A DNA stretch of 64,000 nt from Comamonas piscis (GCF_014109725.1 NZ_CP058554.1:2790001-2854000); one strand, 5' to 3'. Shown: positions 33,269 through 41,555, counted from the stretch's first letter. Numbers and translations: made by a program. Notes: generated from the sequence alone by a model not told the origin.

Positions 33269-33306
33269 GCGGTGTGTCTGGCTGCTGAATATTCCCGCTA
33301 GGGAAT
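33241..33306. repeat. Two 16-bp dyads, candidate operators before the AlpA-like gene
   Basis: ATTCCCGAACGGGAAT (33241-33256) and ATTCCCGCTAGGGAAT (33291-33306) share the arms ATTCCC and GGGAAT and are exactly 50 bases apart, about five helical turns. Spacing and near identity suggest paired binding sites for a dimeric regulator, with looping or side-by-side binding. They stand 40 bases before the AlpA-like start. Confidence 0.65.
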
Positions 33307-33346
33307 ACCAGCGGAATCAACGAAGCGTAAACAGGGAGATATGGCC

Positions 33347-33535
33347 ATGGGCATTTACCGCATGAACAAAGAAGAAGTACTGGCAGAAATGGACGTGGCC
33401 GAAATGACGCTGCGCAACCTGATTGAAAACCACGGCTTCCCGCACCCGCGCAAGGCTGGTCCACAAAAGCTGTTCTGGCTGGTCAGCGAGATTTTGACTT
33501 GGTTGGAAGAATGCCCCAAAGCTTGGCAAGGTTAA
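33347..33535 (+). CDS. AlpA/excisionase-like small DNA-binding protein
   Basis: 62 residues from the ATG at 33347, eight bases after AGGGAG (an ATG at 33341 is too close). EEVLAEMDVAEMTLRNLIEN forms a helix-turn-helix and GFPHPRKAGPQKLFWLVSEI is the wing with the pattern typical of AlpA/MerR-type excisionases, ending in a Trp helix. Its place before int suggests Cox-like directionality control or regulation of int. Confidence 0.8.
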   Translation: MGIYRMNKEEVLAEMDVAEMTLRNLIENHGFPHPRKAGPQKLFWLVSEILTWLEECPKAWQG

Positions 33536-33613
33536 ATTTCATATTCGTGCAGTCTGGTGTTAAATTCTAGCTTGAATTATTTACACAAATACTAGTTGGT
33601 GAAGGGGGTGCAA

Positions 33614-34408
33614 ATGGGTAAAGGATATAAATCTCTTAATGTGTGTATGTATTGCGGAAGCACGGAGAATCTTACGAAAGAGCACATTGTCAACTACGGC
33701 ATAAACGGTGAGTTAACTCTTAAAAATTCGAGCTGTAAATCCTGTAATGGGATTACTTCGCGGAACGAAGAATCTGTTCTAAGAGGGCAGATGGGGCAGG
33801 CTAGAATTGTTGGAGGGTTAAGAACCAGAAATCCGGAAAATCGACCAGACTCCATAAAGATAAATGTATCAAGCGTGACCGGCGAGTCCGAGGAGTTAGA
33901 CGTACCCATAAAGGAGGCAACGGCATTTTTGCATATACCGTTGTTTACAGAGGCAAGTTTTTTGTCTGGCGGTAAACGTAAGGCGGGGGCTGAGGTATGC
34001 GGATTCGATACCCTGTACTTTGGAGAGAATCCAAAGGATTTTTTGCTTAAAGAGAATTATCATGGCATTACTGATAGAGTGAGAATCGATGTTCATGCTT
34101 TCGCTAAGCTTCTAGCAAAAACAGCTTATGCATTTTATGTTGCCGAGAAGGGATTATTTCCTAGGTCTGAAAGTCCAGCGCTTGCATTAATGAATGGCGA
34201 GTTGAGGGACACAAGTATCTGGGTGGGTAGTAGCTTTCAACCTTTGGCTAAAAAAACTTCGGAATTACACCAATTGGAAACTAAGGTGGTAAAAATTCGT
34301 ACTGGCAAAGAAGTTGAAATTGTTCGCGTTCAGCTGTTCGCGCCTGCAGGAACGTGCATCTATGAGGTTGTAGTTAGAGCTGCAAAGTGGCGGCTTTATT
34401 TAAAGTAA
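33614..34408 (+). CDS. HNH-type (HNH_5-like) protein, AT-rich cargo gene
   Basis: 264 residues from the ATG at 33614 after AAGGGGGTG; a TTG 18 bases earlier is less likely. The N-terminal zinc/HNH part is C11-x2-C14, E23-H24, C41-x2-C44-N45 (CMYCGSTENLTKEHIVNYG, SCKSCNGITSRNEES). This resembles HNH_5 endonucleases, though a final catalytic His is not evident. The remaining 210 residues are unassigned. The DNA is clearly AT-richer than the prophage (23 G+C of 60 in 33721-33780), indicating separate origin. Placed between the AlpA-like gene and int, a cargo hot spot in P2-like phages, it is a candidate defence or exclusion gene. Confidence 0.75.
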   Translation: MGKGYKSLNVCMYCGSTENLTKEHIVNYGINGELTLKNSSCKSCNGITSRNEESVLRGQMGQARIVGGLRTRNPENRPDSIKINVSSVTGESEELDVPIKEATAFLHIPLFTEASFLSGGKRKAGAEVCGFDTLYFGENPKDFLLKENYHGITDRVRIDVHAFAKLLAKTAYAFYVAEKGLFPRSESPALALMNGELRDTSIWVGSSFQPLAKKTSELHQLETKVVKIRTGKEVEIVRVQLFAPAGTCIYEVVVRAAKWRLYLK

Positions 34409-34411
34409 AAC

Positions 34412-35605
34412 TCAAAAACTTGCGGTGGTGAAATTTGCCCACTCCTGCATGATCACTGTCCGTTTCTCCAGCATGTCGCCGCGTCTATACGCGGCTTCTG
34501 TTTTTGTGTCGATAGCATGAGCCAAGCACAGCTCTATCGCATCGCGTGGATGGTGCGTGCATTCCCCGGCCCAATCGCGGAAGGTGGAGCGGAAACCATG
34601 CGGCACGGCTTCGGGGTAGTGCCGGCGCATCACCGCAGTTAGGGACATATCGGAGAGCATGCCGCCGCGATTGGACACAAACACCAGCTCGTCCGGCTCG
34701 CCTGGCTTCAATTGGTTCAACATGGCGAGTGCCTGCGCAGGCAACGGCACCCGGTGAAGGCGTTTGCTTTTCATGCGTTCAGCGGGCACCAGCCATAGGC
34801 CAGCAGATAGATCTAGTTCTCCCCAGCGCATACCGCGAAGTTCGCCGGATCGCGTCGAAGTCAAAATGAGCATCTGCAGCGCGCGTGCGCTTTGGCCTTT
34901 GACACTGCAAAGGCGCCGATAAAAATTAGGCAGGGCGGCGTAAGGCACGGCGGGGTGATGTTGAACCGGTGCCACCTTGTTAGGATTCGCTAAAACGTGT
35001 TCTAGCAGGCCCTTCCATTTGGCAGGGTTAGGCCCGCTGCGATGACCGTGGACGGTTGACCAATCAAGGATTTGCTCGATGCGCCCGCGCACACGTGTGG
35101 CTGTTTCTGTCTTGGTCTTCCAAATTGGAGACAGGACACGCAGCACATGCGCCTGTTCAATGTCTGCCACGTTCAGGTGGCCCATGACGGGGAAAGCGTA
35201 GGTTGCCAGCGTGCTGCGCCACTGGTTGACGTGCTTGAGGTTTCGCCAGGTGCTTTCATGCTCCTTGATGAACTTCTCTGCTGCTTGCTCAAACGGCATT
35301 TGGTAGGAAGCAGCGAGGCGGGCGGCCTCACGTTCAGCGGCACGCGCTTGCAAAGGATCAGCGCCACTGTTGCGAAGGGTGAGGGCCGATCGAGCGGCAT
35401 CTCTTGCAGCTGCCAGCCCCACAGCGGGATAGCTGCCCAAGCCCATGCGCTTACGCGCGCGATGGTGTGTGTATCGATAGACCCATGAACGAGAACCGCC
35501 GATGATCTGCAGATACAGCCCGGTTACCCCTCCGACTGCGTGCGCACCTTCCTCGCGTAGGCGAGAGACTTCCAGGGCAGTTTTTTCAAGGATGCGTTTA
35601 GGCAT
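34412..35605 (-). CDS. int: Tyrosine recombinase integrase (P4-type)
   Basis: 397 residues from the ATG at 35605; the longer open frame upstream runs through a tRNA and is not coding. The N-terminal arm-binding domain has GLYLQIIGGSRSWVYRYTHH and RMGLGSYPAVGLAAARDAAR, typical of P4-like integrases. The catalytic set is R252 (TRSGELRG), H336-x2-R339 (PHGFRSTFRDWA), H363 and Y373 (AAYRRGD). It recombines phage and chromosome at the tRNA-Ser 3' end just downstream in window order. It is convergent with the HNH gene. Confidence 0.94.
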   Translation of the reverse strand: MPKRILEKTALEVSRLREEGAHAVGGVTGLYLQIIGGSRSWVYRYTHHRARKRMGLGSYPAVGLAAARDAARSALTLRNSGADPLQARAAEREAARLAASYQMPFEQAAEKFIKEHESTWRNLKHVNQWRSTLATYAFPVMGHLNVADIEQAHVLRVLSPIWKTKTETATRVRGRIEQILDWSTVHGHRSGPNPAKWKGLLEHVLANPNKVAPVQHHPAVPYAALPNFYRRLCSVKGQSARALQMLILTSTRSGELRGMRWGELDLSAGLWLVPAERMKSKRLHRVPLPAQALAMLNQLKPGEPDELVFVSNRGGMLSDMSLTAVMRRHYPEAVPHGFRSTFRDWAGECTHHPRDAIELCLAHAIDTKTEAAYRRGDMLEKRTVIMQEWANFTTASF

Positions 35606-35747
35606 AGGGCAGTTCCACAGGCCATCAGATAGGCCAACAAAATTTAGATTGGGGTAGTTAGGCGTTCCAGGTAAATACTGTATATAACACCAGTTAACTA
35701 AGCGTAACACGTTGGAGTATATAGAGCAATAGGCCGCGAATGGGCAT

Positions 35748-35775
35748 AAAAAAAGCACCCTCAAGGGGTGCTTTT
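35748..35775 (-). terminator. Intrinsic terminator of the first tRNA-Ser copy
   Basis: On the minus strand, stem GCACCC/GGGTGC (35755-35760 with 35766-35771) is followed by a run of T. It lies in the prophage arm, so the phage brings its own terminator for the tRNA it enters. Confidence 0.82.
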
Positions 35776-35783
35776 CAGTGTTC

Positions 35784-35874
35784 TGGCGGAGAAGGCGGGA
35801 TTCGAACCCGCGGTGGGCTATTAACCCACACACGCTTTCCAGGCGTGCGACTTAAACCACTCATCCACCTCTCC
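35784..35874 (-). tRNA. tRNA-Ser(GGA), prophage-proximal copy
   Basis: 91 bases with encoded CCA. Acceptor GGAGAGG pairs with CTTCTCC (one G-U), long variable arm as in class II tRNAs, anticodon GGA in CTGGAAA, T-loop GTTCGAATCC. Its 3' end faces the integrase, so this copy is the apparent attachment site. It is identical over 91 bases to the copy at 35961. No good -35/-10 pair is visible directly upstream. Confidence 0.96.
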
Positions 35875-35915
35875 GCATGTTTTGTACTTTTTACATCCTG
35901 TGGTGGCCAGGAAAT

Positions 35916-35942
35916 AAAAAGCCAAGCGTGGACAGCTTGGCT
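35916..35942 (-). terminator. Intrinsic terminator of the second tRNA-Ser copy
   Basis: On the minus strand GCCAAGC (35935-35941 complement) loops over seven bases to GCTTGGC and runs into TTTTTATTT. It separates the two tRNA copies, so they should be transcribed independently. Confidence 0.85.
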
Positions 35943-35960
35943 GACATTTCACCTGTTGAC

Positions 35961-36051
35961 TGGCGGAGAAGGCGGGATTCGAACCCGCGGTGGGCTATTA
36001 ACCCACACACGCTTTCCAGGCGTGCGACTTAAACCACTCATCCACCTCTCC
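35961..36051 (-). tRNA. tRNA-Ser(GGA), second identical copy
   Basis: Identical in all 91 bases to the copy at 35784, separated by 86 bases that include a terminator. Anticodon GGA, encoded CCA. A minus-strand TAGAAT lies at 36068-36073 as a possible -10; a well-spaced -35 was not found. Probably the original host gene. Confidence 0.96.
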
Positions 36052-36115
36052 AGTCGGTGAAGCGTGTATTCTAGCCTGAAATTTGGCGCCTTCTGGCAAA
36101 GCGGGGCCTTGTTTG

Positions 36116-36155
36116 GCAAAAATGCAGCGCCTCCCCAGAAGGGGTGGCGCTGCAT
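36116..36155 (-). terminator. Strong intrinsic terminator of the NfeD-SPFH operon
   Basis: Ten-base arms ATGCAGCGCC/GGCGCTGCAT plus an inner CCCC/GGGG around an AGAA loop (36122-36155). On the minus strand it is followed by TTTTTG. It lies 31 bases after the SPFH stop. Confidence 0.88.
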
Positions 36156-36185
36156 GCATGTTCGCACGCTTGGCGTCTGCGTGAT

Positions 36186-37103
36186 TTACACGCTGCCCTT
36201 GCCGGTCTGGATCATGCGCATGGCCGAGGTGATCAGGCTGGAGACCTCGGTCATGTTGCTGGGGACGACCAAGGTGGTGTTGGCATCGCTAGCCAGTCGA
36301 CCGTAAGCATCGACGGCTTGCTCGGCCACTTTCAGCTGCACGGCTTGCTCGCCGCCAGGTTGGCGGATGGCGATGGCGATGCGCTCCAGTGCTTGCGCGG
36401 TGGCATCGGCCACGGCGGTGATGGATGCGGCCTCGCCTTGTGCCTTGTTGATGGCGGCTTGCTTCTCGCCTTCGGAGCGGGCGATGAAAGCTTCGCGCTC
36501 ACCGGTCGCGATATTGATTTGCTCTTGGCGGCGGCCTTCGGAGGCGGCAATCAGCGCGCGCTTTTCACGCTCGGCGGTGATCTGCGCTTGCATGGAGCGC
36601 AGGATTTCTGCTGGTGGCGTCAGATCCTTGATTTCATAGCGCAGCACCTTCACGCCCCAGTTGAGGGCCGCCTCGTCAATGGCTGCGACGATCTGGGCGT
36701 TGATCATGCCTCGCTCTTCAAAGGTCTTGTCGAGTTCCAGCTTACCGATCACGCTGCGCAGCGAGGTTTGGGCCAGCTGGGTGACGGCCATGATGTAGTT
36801 GGACGAGCCGTAGCTGGCACGCATCGGATCGGTGACCTGGAAGTACAGGATGCCGTCCACTTGCAGCTGCGTGTTGTCGCGGGTAATACAGACCTGGCTG
36901 GGGACATCCAGCGGGATTTCCTTGAGGCTGTGTTTGTAGGCCACCTTATCGACAAAGGGGATGATGAAGCGCGGGCCGGGGGCCAGGGTGCCGGCGTAGC
37001 GGCCCAGGCGTTCTTTGACCCAGGCGTGCTGCTGGGGAACGATCTTGACGGACATCGCGATAAAGATGATGGCGATGACAAATATGACGACGGCAACTTC
37101 CAT
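36186..37103 (-). CDS. SPFH/band-7 membrane protein (stomatin/QmcA-like)
   Basis: 305 residues. The N-terminal membrane anchor MEVAVVIFVIAIIFIAMSV is followed by an SPFH domain (VKIVPQQHAWVKERLGRYAG, PGPRFIIPFVDKVAYKHSLK, RDNTQLQVDGILYFQVTDP). A long Ala/Glu coiled coil follows (EGRRQEQINIATGEREAFIA). These proteins form oligomeric membrane scaffolds linked to lipid microdomains and protease quality control. It is downstream of an NfeD gene on the same strand, the usual pairing. Confidence 0.92.
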   Translation of the reverse strand: MEVAVVIFVIAIIFIAMSVKIVPQQHAWVKERLGRYAGTLAPGPRFIIPFVDKVAYKHSLKEIPLDVPSQVCITRDNTQLQVDGILYFQVTDPMRASYGSSNYIMAVTQLAQTSLRSVIGKLELDKTFEERGMINAQIVAAIDEAALNWGVKVLRYEIKDLTPPAEILRSMQAQITAEREKRALIAASEGRRQEQINIATGEREAFIARSEGEKQAAINKAQGEAASITAVADATAQALERIAIAIRQPGGEQAVQLKVAEQAVDAYGRLASDANTTLVVPSNMTEVSSLITSAMRMIQTGKGSV

Positions 37104-37278
37104 GGATTCTCCTCGTGGGCGCGCTCGGCGGGCAACGCGCCAGTTTTTTCAGTGATCGGCTGGGGGCAAGCCCCTGGCTCAAAGGTCTTGGCCATTACAC
37201 CATGCTGGTGTGACGGACCAAGGCGGGGTTGCGGGGCATGGCTTTGGCAGTGCTTGTTATGTTTGTACGCCCCAGGTT

Positions 37279-37719
37279 TTAGGGGGTGGCGGGGTTGGCG
37301 GGTTCCACAAGCAGGCGGTTGCCTTCCAGCCGCACCACACGGTAGGTGCCGGCCAGCGCAGGGTGTTGGCCCAGCAGTGCCGCAGTCCAGGGCGCGCCGC
37401 GGTAGCGTACCTGGGCGGTGCGGTCAGCATCCCATTGCTCAACATGGATGTGCTCGCCAATGTCCAGGTGCATATCCTGGTCGCGCTCCCCAGAGAGCAG
37501 CGAGCCACGGCGCTTTTGCCGCATGTAGCAGGCCAGCACCGTACCAGCGCCGACGACGGCGGCCACCAGGATTTGCACCACCTCGCCGGCACCCAGGTGC
37601 GCAGCGATGGCGGCAGCGGCCATGCCAATCGCCACCATCAGCAAATACAGCGTGCCGGTGAGCAGCTCGGCGACGACGGCCAAGCCGGTCAGCAGCCACC
37701 ACACGGTTGATATCTCCAT
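37279..37719 (-). CDS. NfeD-like membrane protein
   Basis: 146 residues from the ATG at 37719, which follows GGGGGAGAG; the longer upstream frame overlaps the divergent decarboxylase leader. Two hydrophobic segments (VWWLLTGLAVVAELLTGTLY and VVQILVAAVVGAGTVLACYM) precede a C-terminal OB-fold (AQVRYRGAPWTAALLGQHPA, GTYRVVRLEGNRLLVEPA). NfeD short forms work with SPFH proteins, and the SPFH gene lies 175 bases downstream. Confidence 0.9.
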   Translation of the reverse strand: MEISTVWWLLTGLAVVAELLTGTLYLLMVAIGMAAAAIAAHLGAGEVVQILVAAVVGAGTVLACYMRQKRRGSLLSGERDQDMHLDIGEHIHVEQWDADRTAQVRYRGAPWTAALLGQHPALAGTYRVVRLEGNRLLVEPANPATP

Positions 37720-37879
37720 AACTCTCCCCCTTTGTTCGATGACGTTTGTAGGCTGATTGTGCGATATGCCGACCAATTTTGCGGCAATTGGCGTGGGATA
37801 CATAAAAAGGGCGTGCAAATTCCGTACACTTCGCGGCTGTTTCGATTGTTTTAGTGAGGCCCGCGCTGCGGGAACGCCC

Positions 37880-40435
37880 ATGAAGTTTCGCTTTCCCATC
37901 GTCATCATTGACGAGGACTTTCGCTCGGAAAATACTTCCGGCCTGAGCATCCGCGATCTGGCTCATGCCATCGAGGAGGAAGGCTTTGAAGTGCTGGGCG
38001 TCACCAGCTACGGTGATTTGCGGCAGTTTGCACAGCAGCAAAGCCGTGCCAGCGCTTTTATCCTGTCGATCGATGACGAGGAGTTTCAGCTGGGCGGTGG
38101 TGATGACGAGGTCGTGCACAACCTGCGTGACTTCATCACCGAGGTGCGCCGCAAGAACCCGGATGTACCAATCTACATCTACGGTGAGACGAAGACCAGC
38201 CGCCATCTGCCCAACGACATCTTGCGTGAGCTGCACGGCTTCATCCATATGTTTGAGGACACACCGGAGTTCGTGGCCAAGCACATTCTGCGCGAAGCCA
38301 AGAACTACCTCGAAGGCATCCAGCCGCCGTTCTTCAAGGCGCTGCTGGACTATGCGGAAGACGGCTCCTACAGCTGGCACTGCCCCGGCCACGGCGGCGG
38401 TGTGGCTTTCTTGAAGAGCCCCATTGGCCAGATGTACCACCAGTTCTATGGCGAGAACATGCTGCGCGCCGACGTCTGCAATGCGGTGGAAGAGCTGGGC
38501 CAGCTGCTGGACCACAACGGCGCCATTGGTGAGAGCGAGCGCAATGCGGCCCGCATCTTCAATGCCGACCACTGCTTTTTTGTGACCAACGGCACCTCCA
38601 CCTCAAACAAGATGGTCTGGCACCACACGGTGGCTCCGGGCGATGTGGTGGTGGTGGACCGCAACTGCCACAAGTCCATCCTGCACTCCATCATCATGAC
38701 GGGTGCGATTCCGGTTTTCTTGAAGCCCACGCGCAACCATTTCGGCATCATCGGCCCGATCCATGAGAGCGAGTTTTCGCCCAAGACGATCGAAGCCAAG
38801 ATTGCGGCGAACCCGCTGCTCAAGGGCGTGGATGCCAAGTCGGTCAAGCCACGGGTGCTGACCCTGACGCAGTCGACCTATGACGGCGTGCTCTACAACA
38901 CGGAGACCATCAAGCAAAAGCTCGATGGCTATGTCGACAACCTGCACTTTGACGAAGCCTGGTTGCCGCATGCGGCTTTCCACCCCTTCTATGGCAGCTA
39001 CCACGCCATGGGCAAGAAGCGCGCGCGCCCGAAGCACTCCGTTGTTTACGCGACCCAGTCCATCCACAAGCTGCTGGCCGGTATCAGCCAGGCATCACAT
39101 GTACTGGTGCAAGACAGCCAGACGCAAAAGCTGGACTTCAACCTGTTCAACGAGGCGTACCTGATGCACACCTCGACCAGCCCGCAGTACAGCATCATCG
39201 CCAGCTGCGATGTGGCCGCCGCGATGATGGAGCCGCCCGGCGGCACCGCGCTGGTGGAAGAGTCGATTCTGGAGGCGCTGGACTTCCGCCGCGCAATGCG
39301 CAAGGTGGATGATGAGTTTGGCGAGGACGACTGGTGGTTCCAGGTCTGGGGTCCCGATGCCCTGGCTGACGAAGGCGTGGGTTCGGCCCAGGACTGGATC
39401 ATTCGCGGCCCCGACGCATCGCGCAAGTCCAAGGGCAAGAACGGCAAGGAGTTCGACAACTGGCACGGCTTTGGCGATCTGGCTGATGGCTTCAACATGC
39501 TGGACCCGATCAAGTCGACCATCGTGACGCCGGGCCTGGACCTGGACGGCGACTTTGACGAGACCGGCATCCCCGCGTCCATCGTCACCAAGTACCTGGC
39601 CGAGCACGGTGTGGTGGTTGAGAAGACGGGTCTTTACTCGTTCTTCATCATGTTCACCATCGGCATCACCAAGGGCCGCTGGAACACCATGCTGACGGCG
39701 CTGCAGCAGTTCAAGGACGACTACGAGAAGAACCAGCCAATGTGGCGCATCCTTCCCGAGTTTTGCCAGCAGCACAAGCGCTATGAGCGCATGGGCCTCA
39801 AGGACCTGTGCCAGCACGTACACCAGCTCTACGCCAAGTACGACATCGCCCGTCTGACCACGGAGATGTACCTGTCGGACCTGACTCCTGCGATGAAGCC
39901 TTCGGACGCTTTCGCGCACATTGCCCGCCGCAAGACGGACCGTGTGGAAATCGATCAGCTCGAAGGCCGTGTCACCGTTGGTCTGGTCACGCCATACCCA
40001 CCGGGCATTCCGCTGCTGATTCCGGGCGAAGTCTTCAACAAGAAGATTGTGGATTACCTCTTGTTTGCGCGTGAGTTCTCCAAGCTCTGCCCGGGCTTTG
40101 AGACCGATATCCACGGTCTGGTGGAGTTGGTGGACGAGGATGGTGAAGTGCGCTACTACGCCGATTGCGTGGCCCTGGATGCCAGCGACCAGGCAGTGCA
40201 GACCCAGGTGGTGTCTGCCCCGGTCGCTTCGTCCAAAAAGCGCAGCCCCATGCTCGCCAGCAAGGCCCCAGCATCGACTGCCAAAAAGCGCTCGACGGCC
40301 GCGATGAAGAAAGCACTTCAGGCAGAAAAGCCCATGGGTGATGCCAGCGACGGTGTCGTGTCGCCGGTCGCAAAAAAGCCGCAGGCAGCACCCAAGCCTC
40401 GCAGCGTCGCCAAGCCGCGTTCACCGAAGGTGTGA
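37880..40435 (+). CDS. Orn/Lys/Arg decarboxylase (PLP-dependent) with basic C-terminal tail
   Basis: 851 residues from the ATG at 37880 (MKFRFPIVIIDEDF), which fits the family N-terminus. A wing domain (about 1-130) precedes the PLP domain with D358 in HFDEAW and the Schiff-base lysine K397 in ATQSIHK, then the C-terminal domain (PYPPGIPLLIPGEVF). This matches inducible acid-stress arginine or lysine decarboxylases; substrate cannot be fixed from sequence. The last about 75 residues are an addition, rich in Lys, Ala, Pro and Ser (STAKKRSTAAMKKALQAEKP, AKKPQAAPKPRSVAKPRSPK), like a histone H1 tail. Confidence 0.92.
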   Translation: MKFRFPIVIIDEDFRSENTSGLSIRDLAHAIEEEGFEVLGVTSYGDLRQFAQQQSRASAFILSIDDEEFQLGGGDDEVVHNLRDFITEVRRKNPDVPIYIYGETKTSRHLPNDILRELHGFIHMFEDTPEFVAKHILREAKNYLEGIQPPFFKALLDYAEDGSYSWHCPGHGGGVAFLKSPIGQMYHQFYGENMLRADVCNAVEELGQLLDHNGAIGESERNAARIFNADHCFFVTNGTSTSNKMVWHHTVAPGDVVVVDRNCHKSILHSIIMTGAIPVFLKPTRNHFGIIGPIHESEFSPKTIEAKIAANPLLKGVDAKSVKPRVLTLTQSTYDGVLYNTETIKQKLDGYVDNLHFDEAWLPHAAFHPFYGSYHAMGKKRARPKHSVVYATQSIHKLLAGISQASHVLVQDSQTQKLDFNLFNEAYLMHTSTSPQYSIIASCDVAAAMMEPPGGTALVEESILEALDFRRAMRKVDDEFGEDDWWFQVWGPDALADEGVGSAQDWIIRGPDASRKSKGKNGKEFDNWHGFGDLADGFNMLDPIKSTIVTPGLDLDGDFDETGIPASIVTKYLAEHGVVVEKTGLYSFFIMFTIGITKGRWNTMLTALQQFKDDYEKNQPMWRILPEFCQQHKRYERMGLKDLCQHVHQLYAKYDIARLTTEMYLSDLTPAMKPSDAFAHIARRKTDRVEIDQLEGRVTVGLVTPYPPGIPLLIPGEVFNKKIVDYLLFAREFSKLCPGFETDIHGLVELVDEDGEVRYYADCVALDASDQAVQTQVVSAPVASSKKRSPMLASKAPASTAKKRSTAAMKKALQAEKPMGDASDGVVSPVAKKPQAAPKPRSVAKPRSPKV

Positions 40436-40453
40436 TCGGCAAGGCCGAAATGA

Positions 40454-40517
40454 GCAGGGGATTTTGAGTCCCCTGCGTCGTCCTTCCAAAAAAGCAGCGC
40501 TTGCGCTGTTTTTTTTA
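40454..40517. terminator. Hairpin plus bidirectional terminator between convergent genes
   Basis: A hairpin GCAGGGGA/TCCCCTGC (40454-40476) is followed by CAGCGC-TT-GCGCTG (40495-40508) flanked by an A-run on the left and nine T on the right. It separates the decarboxylase from the convergent ligase gene. Confidence 0.8.
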
Positions 40518-40531
40518 CGTCTGGCCGGCGC

Positions 40532-41428
40532 TCAGGGTTCCATCGACTGATGGTTGGCGCCGTCAGGTGGCATCCCTTCTTCACGCACGCGCCAGAACGT
40601 CGCAAAGCGGGGTTTTCCGCTGTCGTGCAGGCCGCTGTACCGGTAGGTCACCCAGCTGCCGATGGCCGGAGGATGGCGCCGCTGTTTGTCGCTCAAACCG
40701 CTGCCAAGTTTGAAGGTGATCCCATCCGCGGTGCGCACCAGCAACGCGCCGGTGAGCCCCAGGTATTTGCCGTGCCCGGGCGCATAGCCGACGACCTGGG
40801 CTTCCGCATCTTCATAGGGCTTGAGCTTGAGCACAGCATCGCCGCGGCCGCTGCGGTACAAGGCACTGGCTTTGTGCAGCATCAGGCCCTCGCCGCCTTC
40901 GCGCACGACGCGCTCCATCTGCGCCATCAGGCGGGTTTCGTCGGTCTCGATCCATTGCGGTGCGGCCTGCACCCAGGGCTGCTGTACGGCGGCTACAAAC
41001 TGCGTCATAGCCTGCATGCGCTGCGTAAAACTGCCCGGCGCCGCCGTTGCATCAAACACCATAAAGCGCAGGTCTTTCCACTCTGCATCGGTCGGTATAG
41101 CCTTGCGGGTGATGGATTGGGCGCGTGCAAACTGGCCGCGCCCGGCCCAAAGCTCCCCCTCCATCGGCGTGGTGGGCCAGCCCGCCGTGTACCAAGGCGG
41201 CGCGGCGATGGGGGTGCCCTGGCGTGTCCAGAGCGCTTGGCCATCCCAGTAGCCGCGAACACCATCGTATTTCTCGCTCACCCAGTACCGCTGCAGATCG
41301 AGCCCGCCCGGGTATTTTTGGGCAAGCCACAAGGCCGGCTTGGTGCTGGCCTGGGCCAGTGCCGCGAAGCAGCAGAGCAGGGCGGCCAGCCATAGCTGGC
41401 GCCACCATGGACGGGAATAAATACGCAT
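40532..41428 (-). CDS. Exported ATP-dependent DNA ligase (LigE-like)
   Basis: 298 residues. The N-terminal signal peptide (LWLAALLCCFAALAQAS) is followed by a minimal ATP ligase: motif I EKYDGVRG with K53, motif III RFMVFD, motif IV EGLMLH, motif V VLKLKP, and an OB-fold ending in VTYRYSGLHDSGKPRFATFW. Such small ligases in Gram-negatives are thought to act in the periplasm, possibly on incoming DNA. It is the only gene leftward between the decarboxylase and msbA. Confidence 0.9.
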   Translation of the reverse strand: MRIYSRPWWRQLWLAALLCCFAALAQASTKPALWLAQKYPGGLDLQRYWVSEKYDGVRGYWDGQALWTRQGTPIAAPPWYTAGWPTTPMEGELWAGRGQFARAQSITRKAIPTDAEWKDLRFMVFDATAAPGSFTQRMQAMTQFVAAVQQPWVQAAPQWIETDETRLMAQMERVVREGGEGLMLHKASALYRSGRGDAVLKLKPYEDAEAQVVGYAPGHGKYLGLTGALLVRTADGITFKLGSGLSDKQRRHPPAIGSWVTYRYSGLHDSGKPRFATFWRVREEGMPPDGANHQSMEP

Positions 41429-41555
41429 GCAGCCCCCTCAGAATGCGGCCGAAATGGCCGTCTATCTGCATGCTAGCTTTGATAGTCATAGACTGCCAAC
41501 CGCCACTGTGGTGCAGTGAGGTAAGCAGATGTTGGTAGGGGGCTAAGGCTGGTAG

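Larger units (their letters stand above)
1..35783. mobile_element. P2-type (phiCTX-like) prophage, left end outside window
   Basis: Nearly every P2 structural gene is present in P2 order: Q, P, O, N, M, L, X, lysis, R, S, V, W, J, I, FI, FII, E/E', T, U, D. Rolling-circle gpA, Ogr, a repressor and a tyrosine integrase complete the set. The integrase is the last gene and abuts the 3' end of tRNA-Ser(GGA) at 35784, so the right attachment site should lie in the 3' half of that tRNA. The left attachment site and cos are not in the window. No structural gene is visibly broken, so the element looks potentially functional. The order Q...D-repressor-early-int is phiCTX-like rather than that of P2 itself. 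Confidence 0.93.

Noticed and set aside
35606..35833. Upstream extension of the integrase frame
   Set aside because: It runs through tRNA-Ser and its terminator; the integrase N-terminus begins at 35605.
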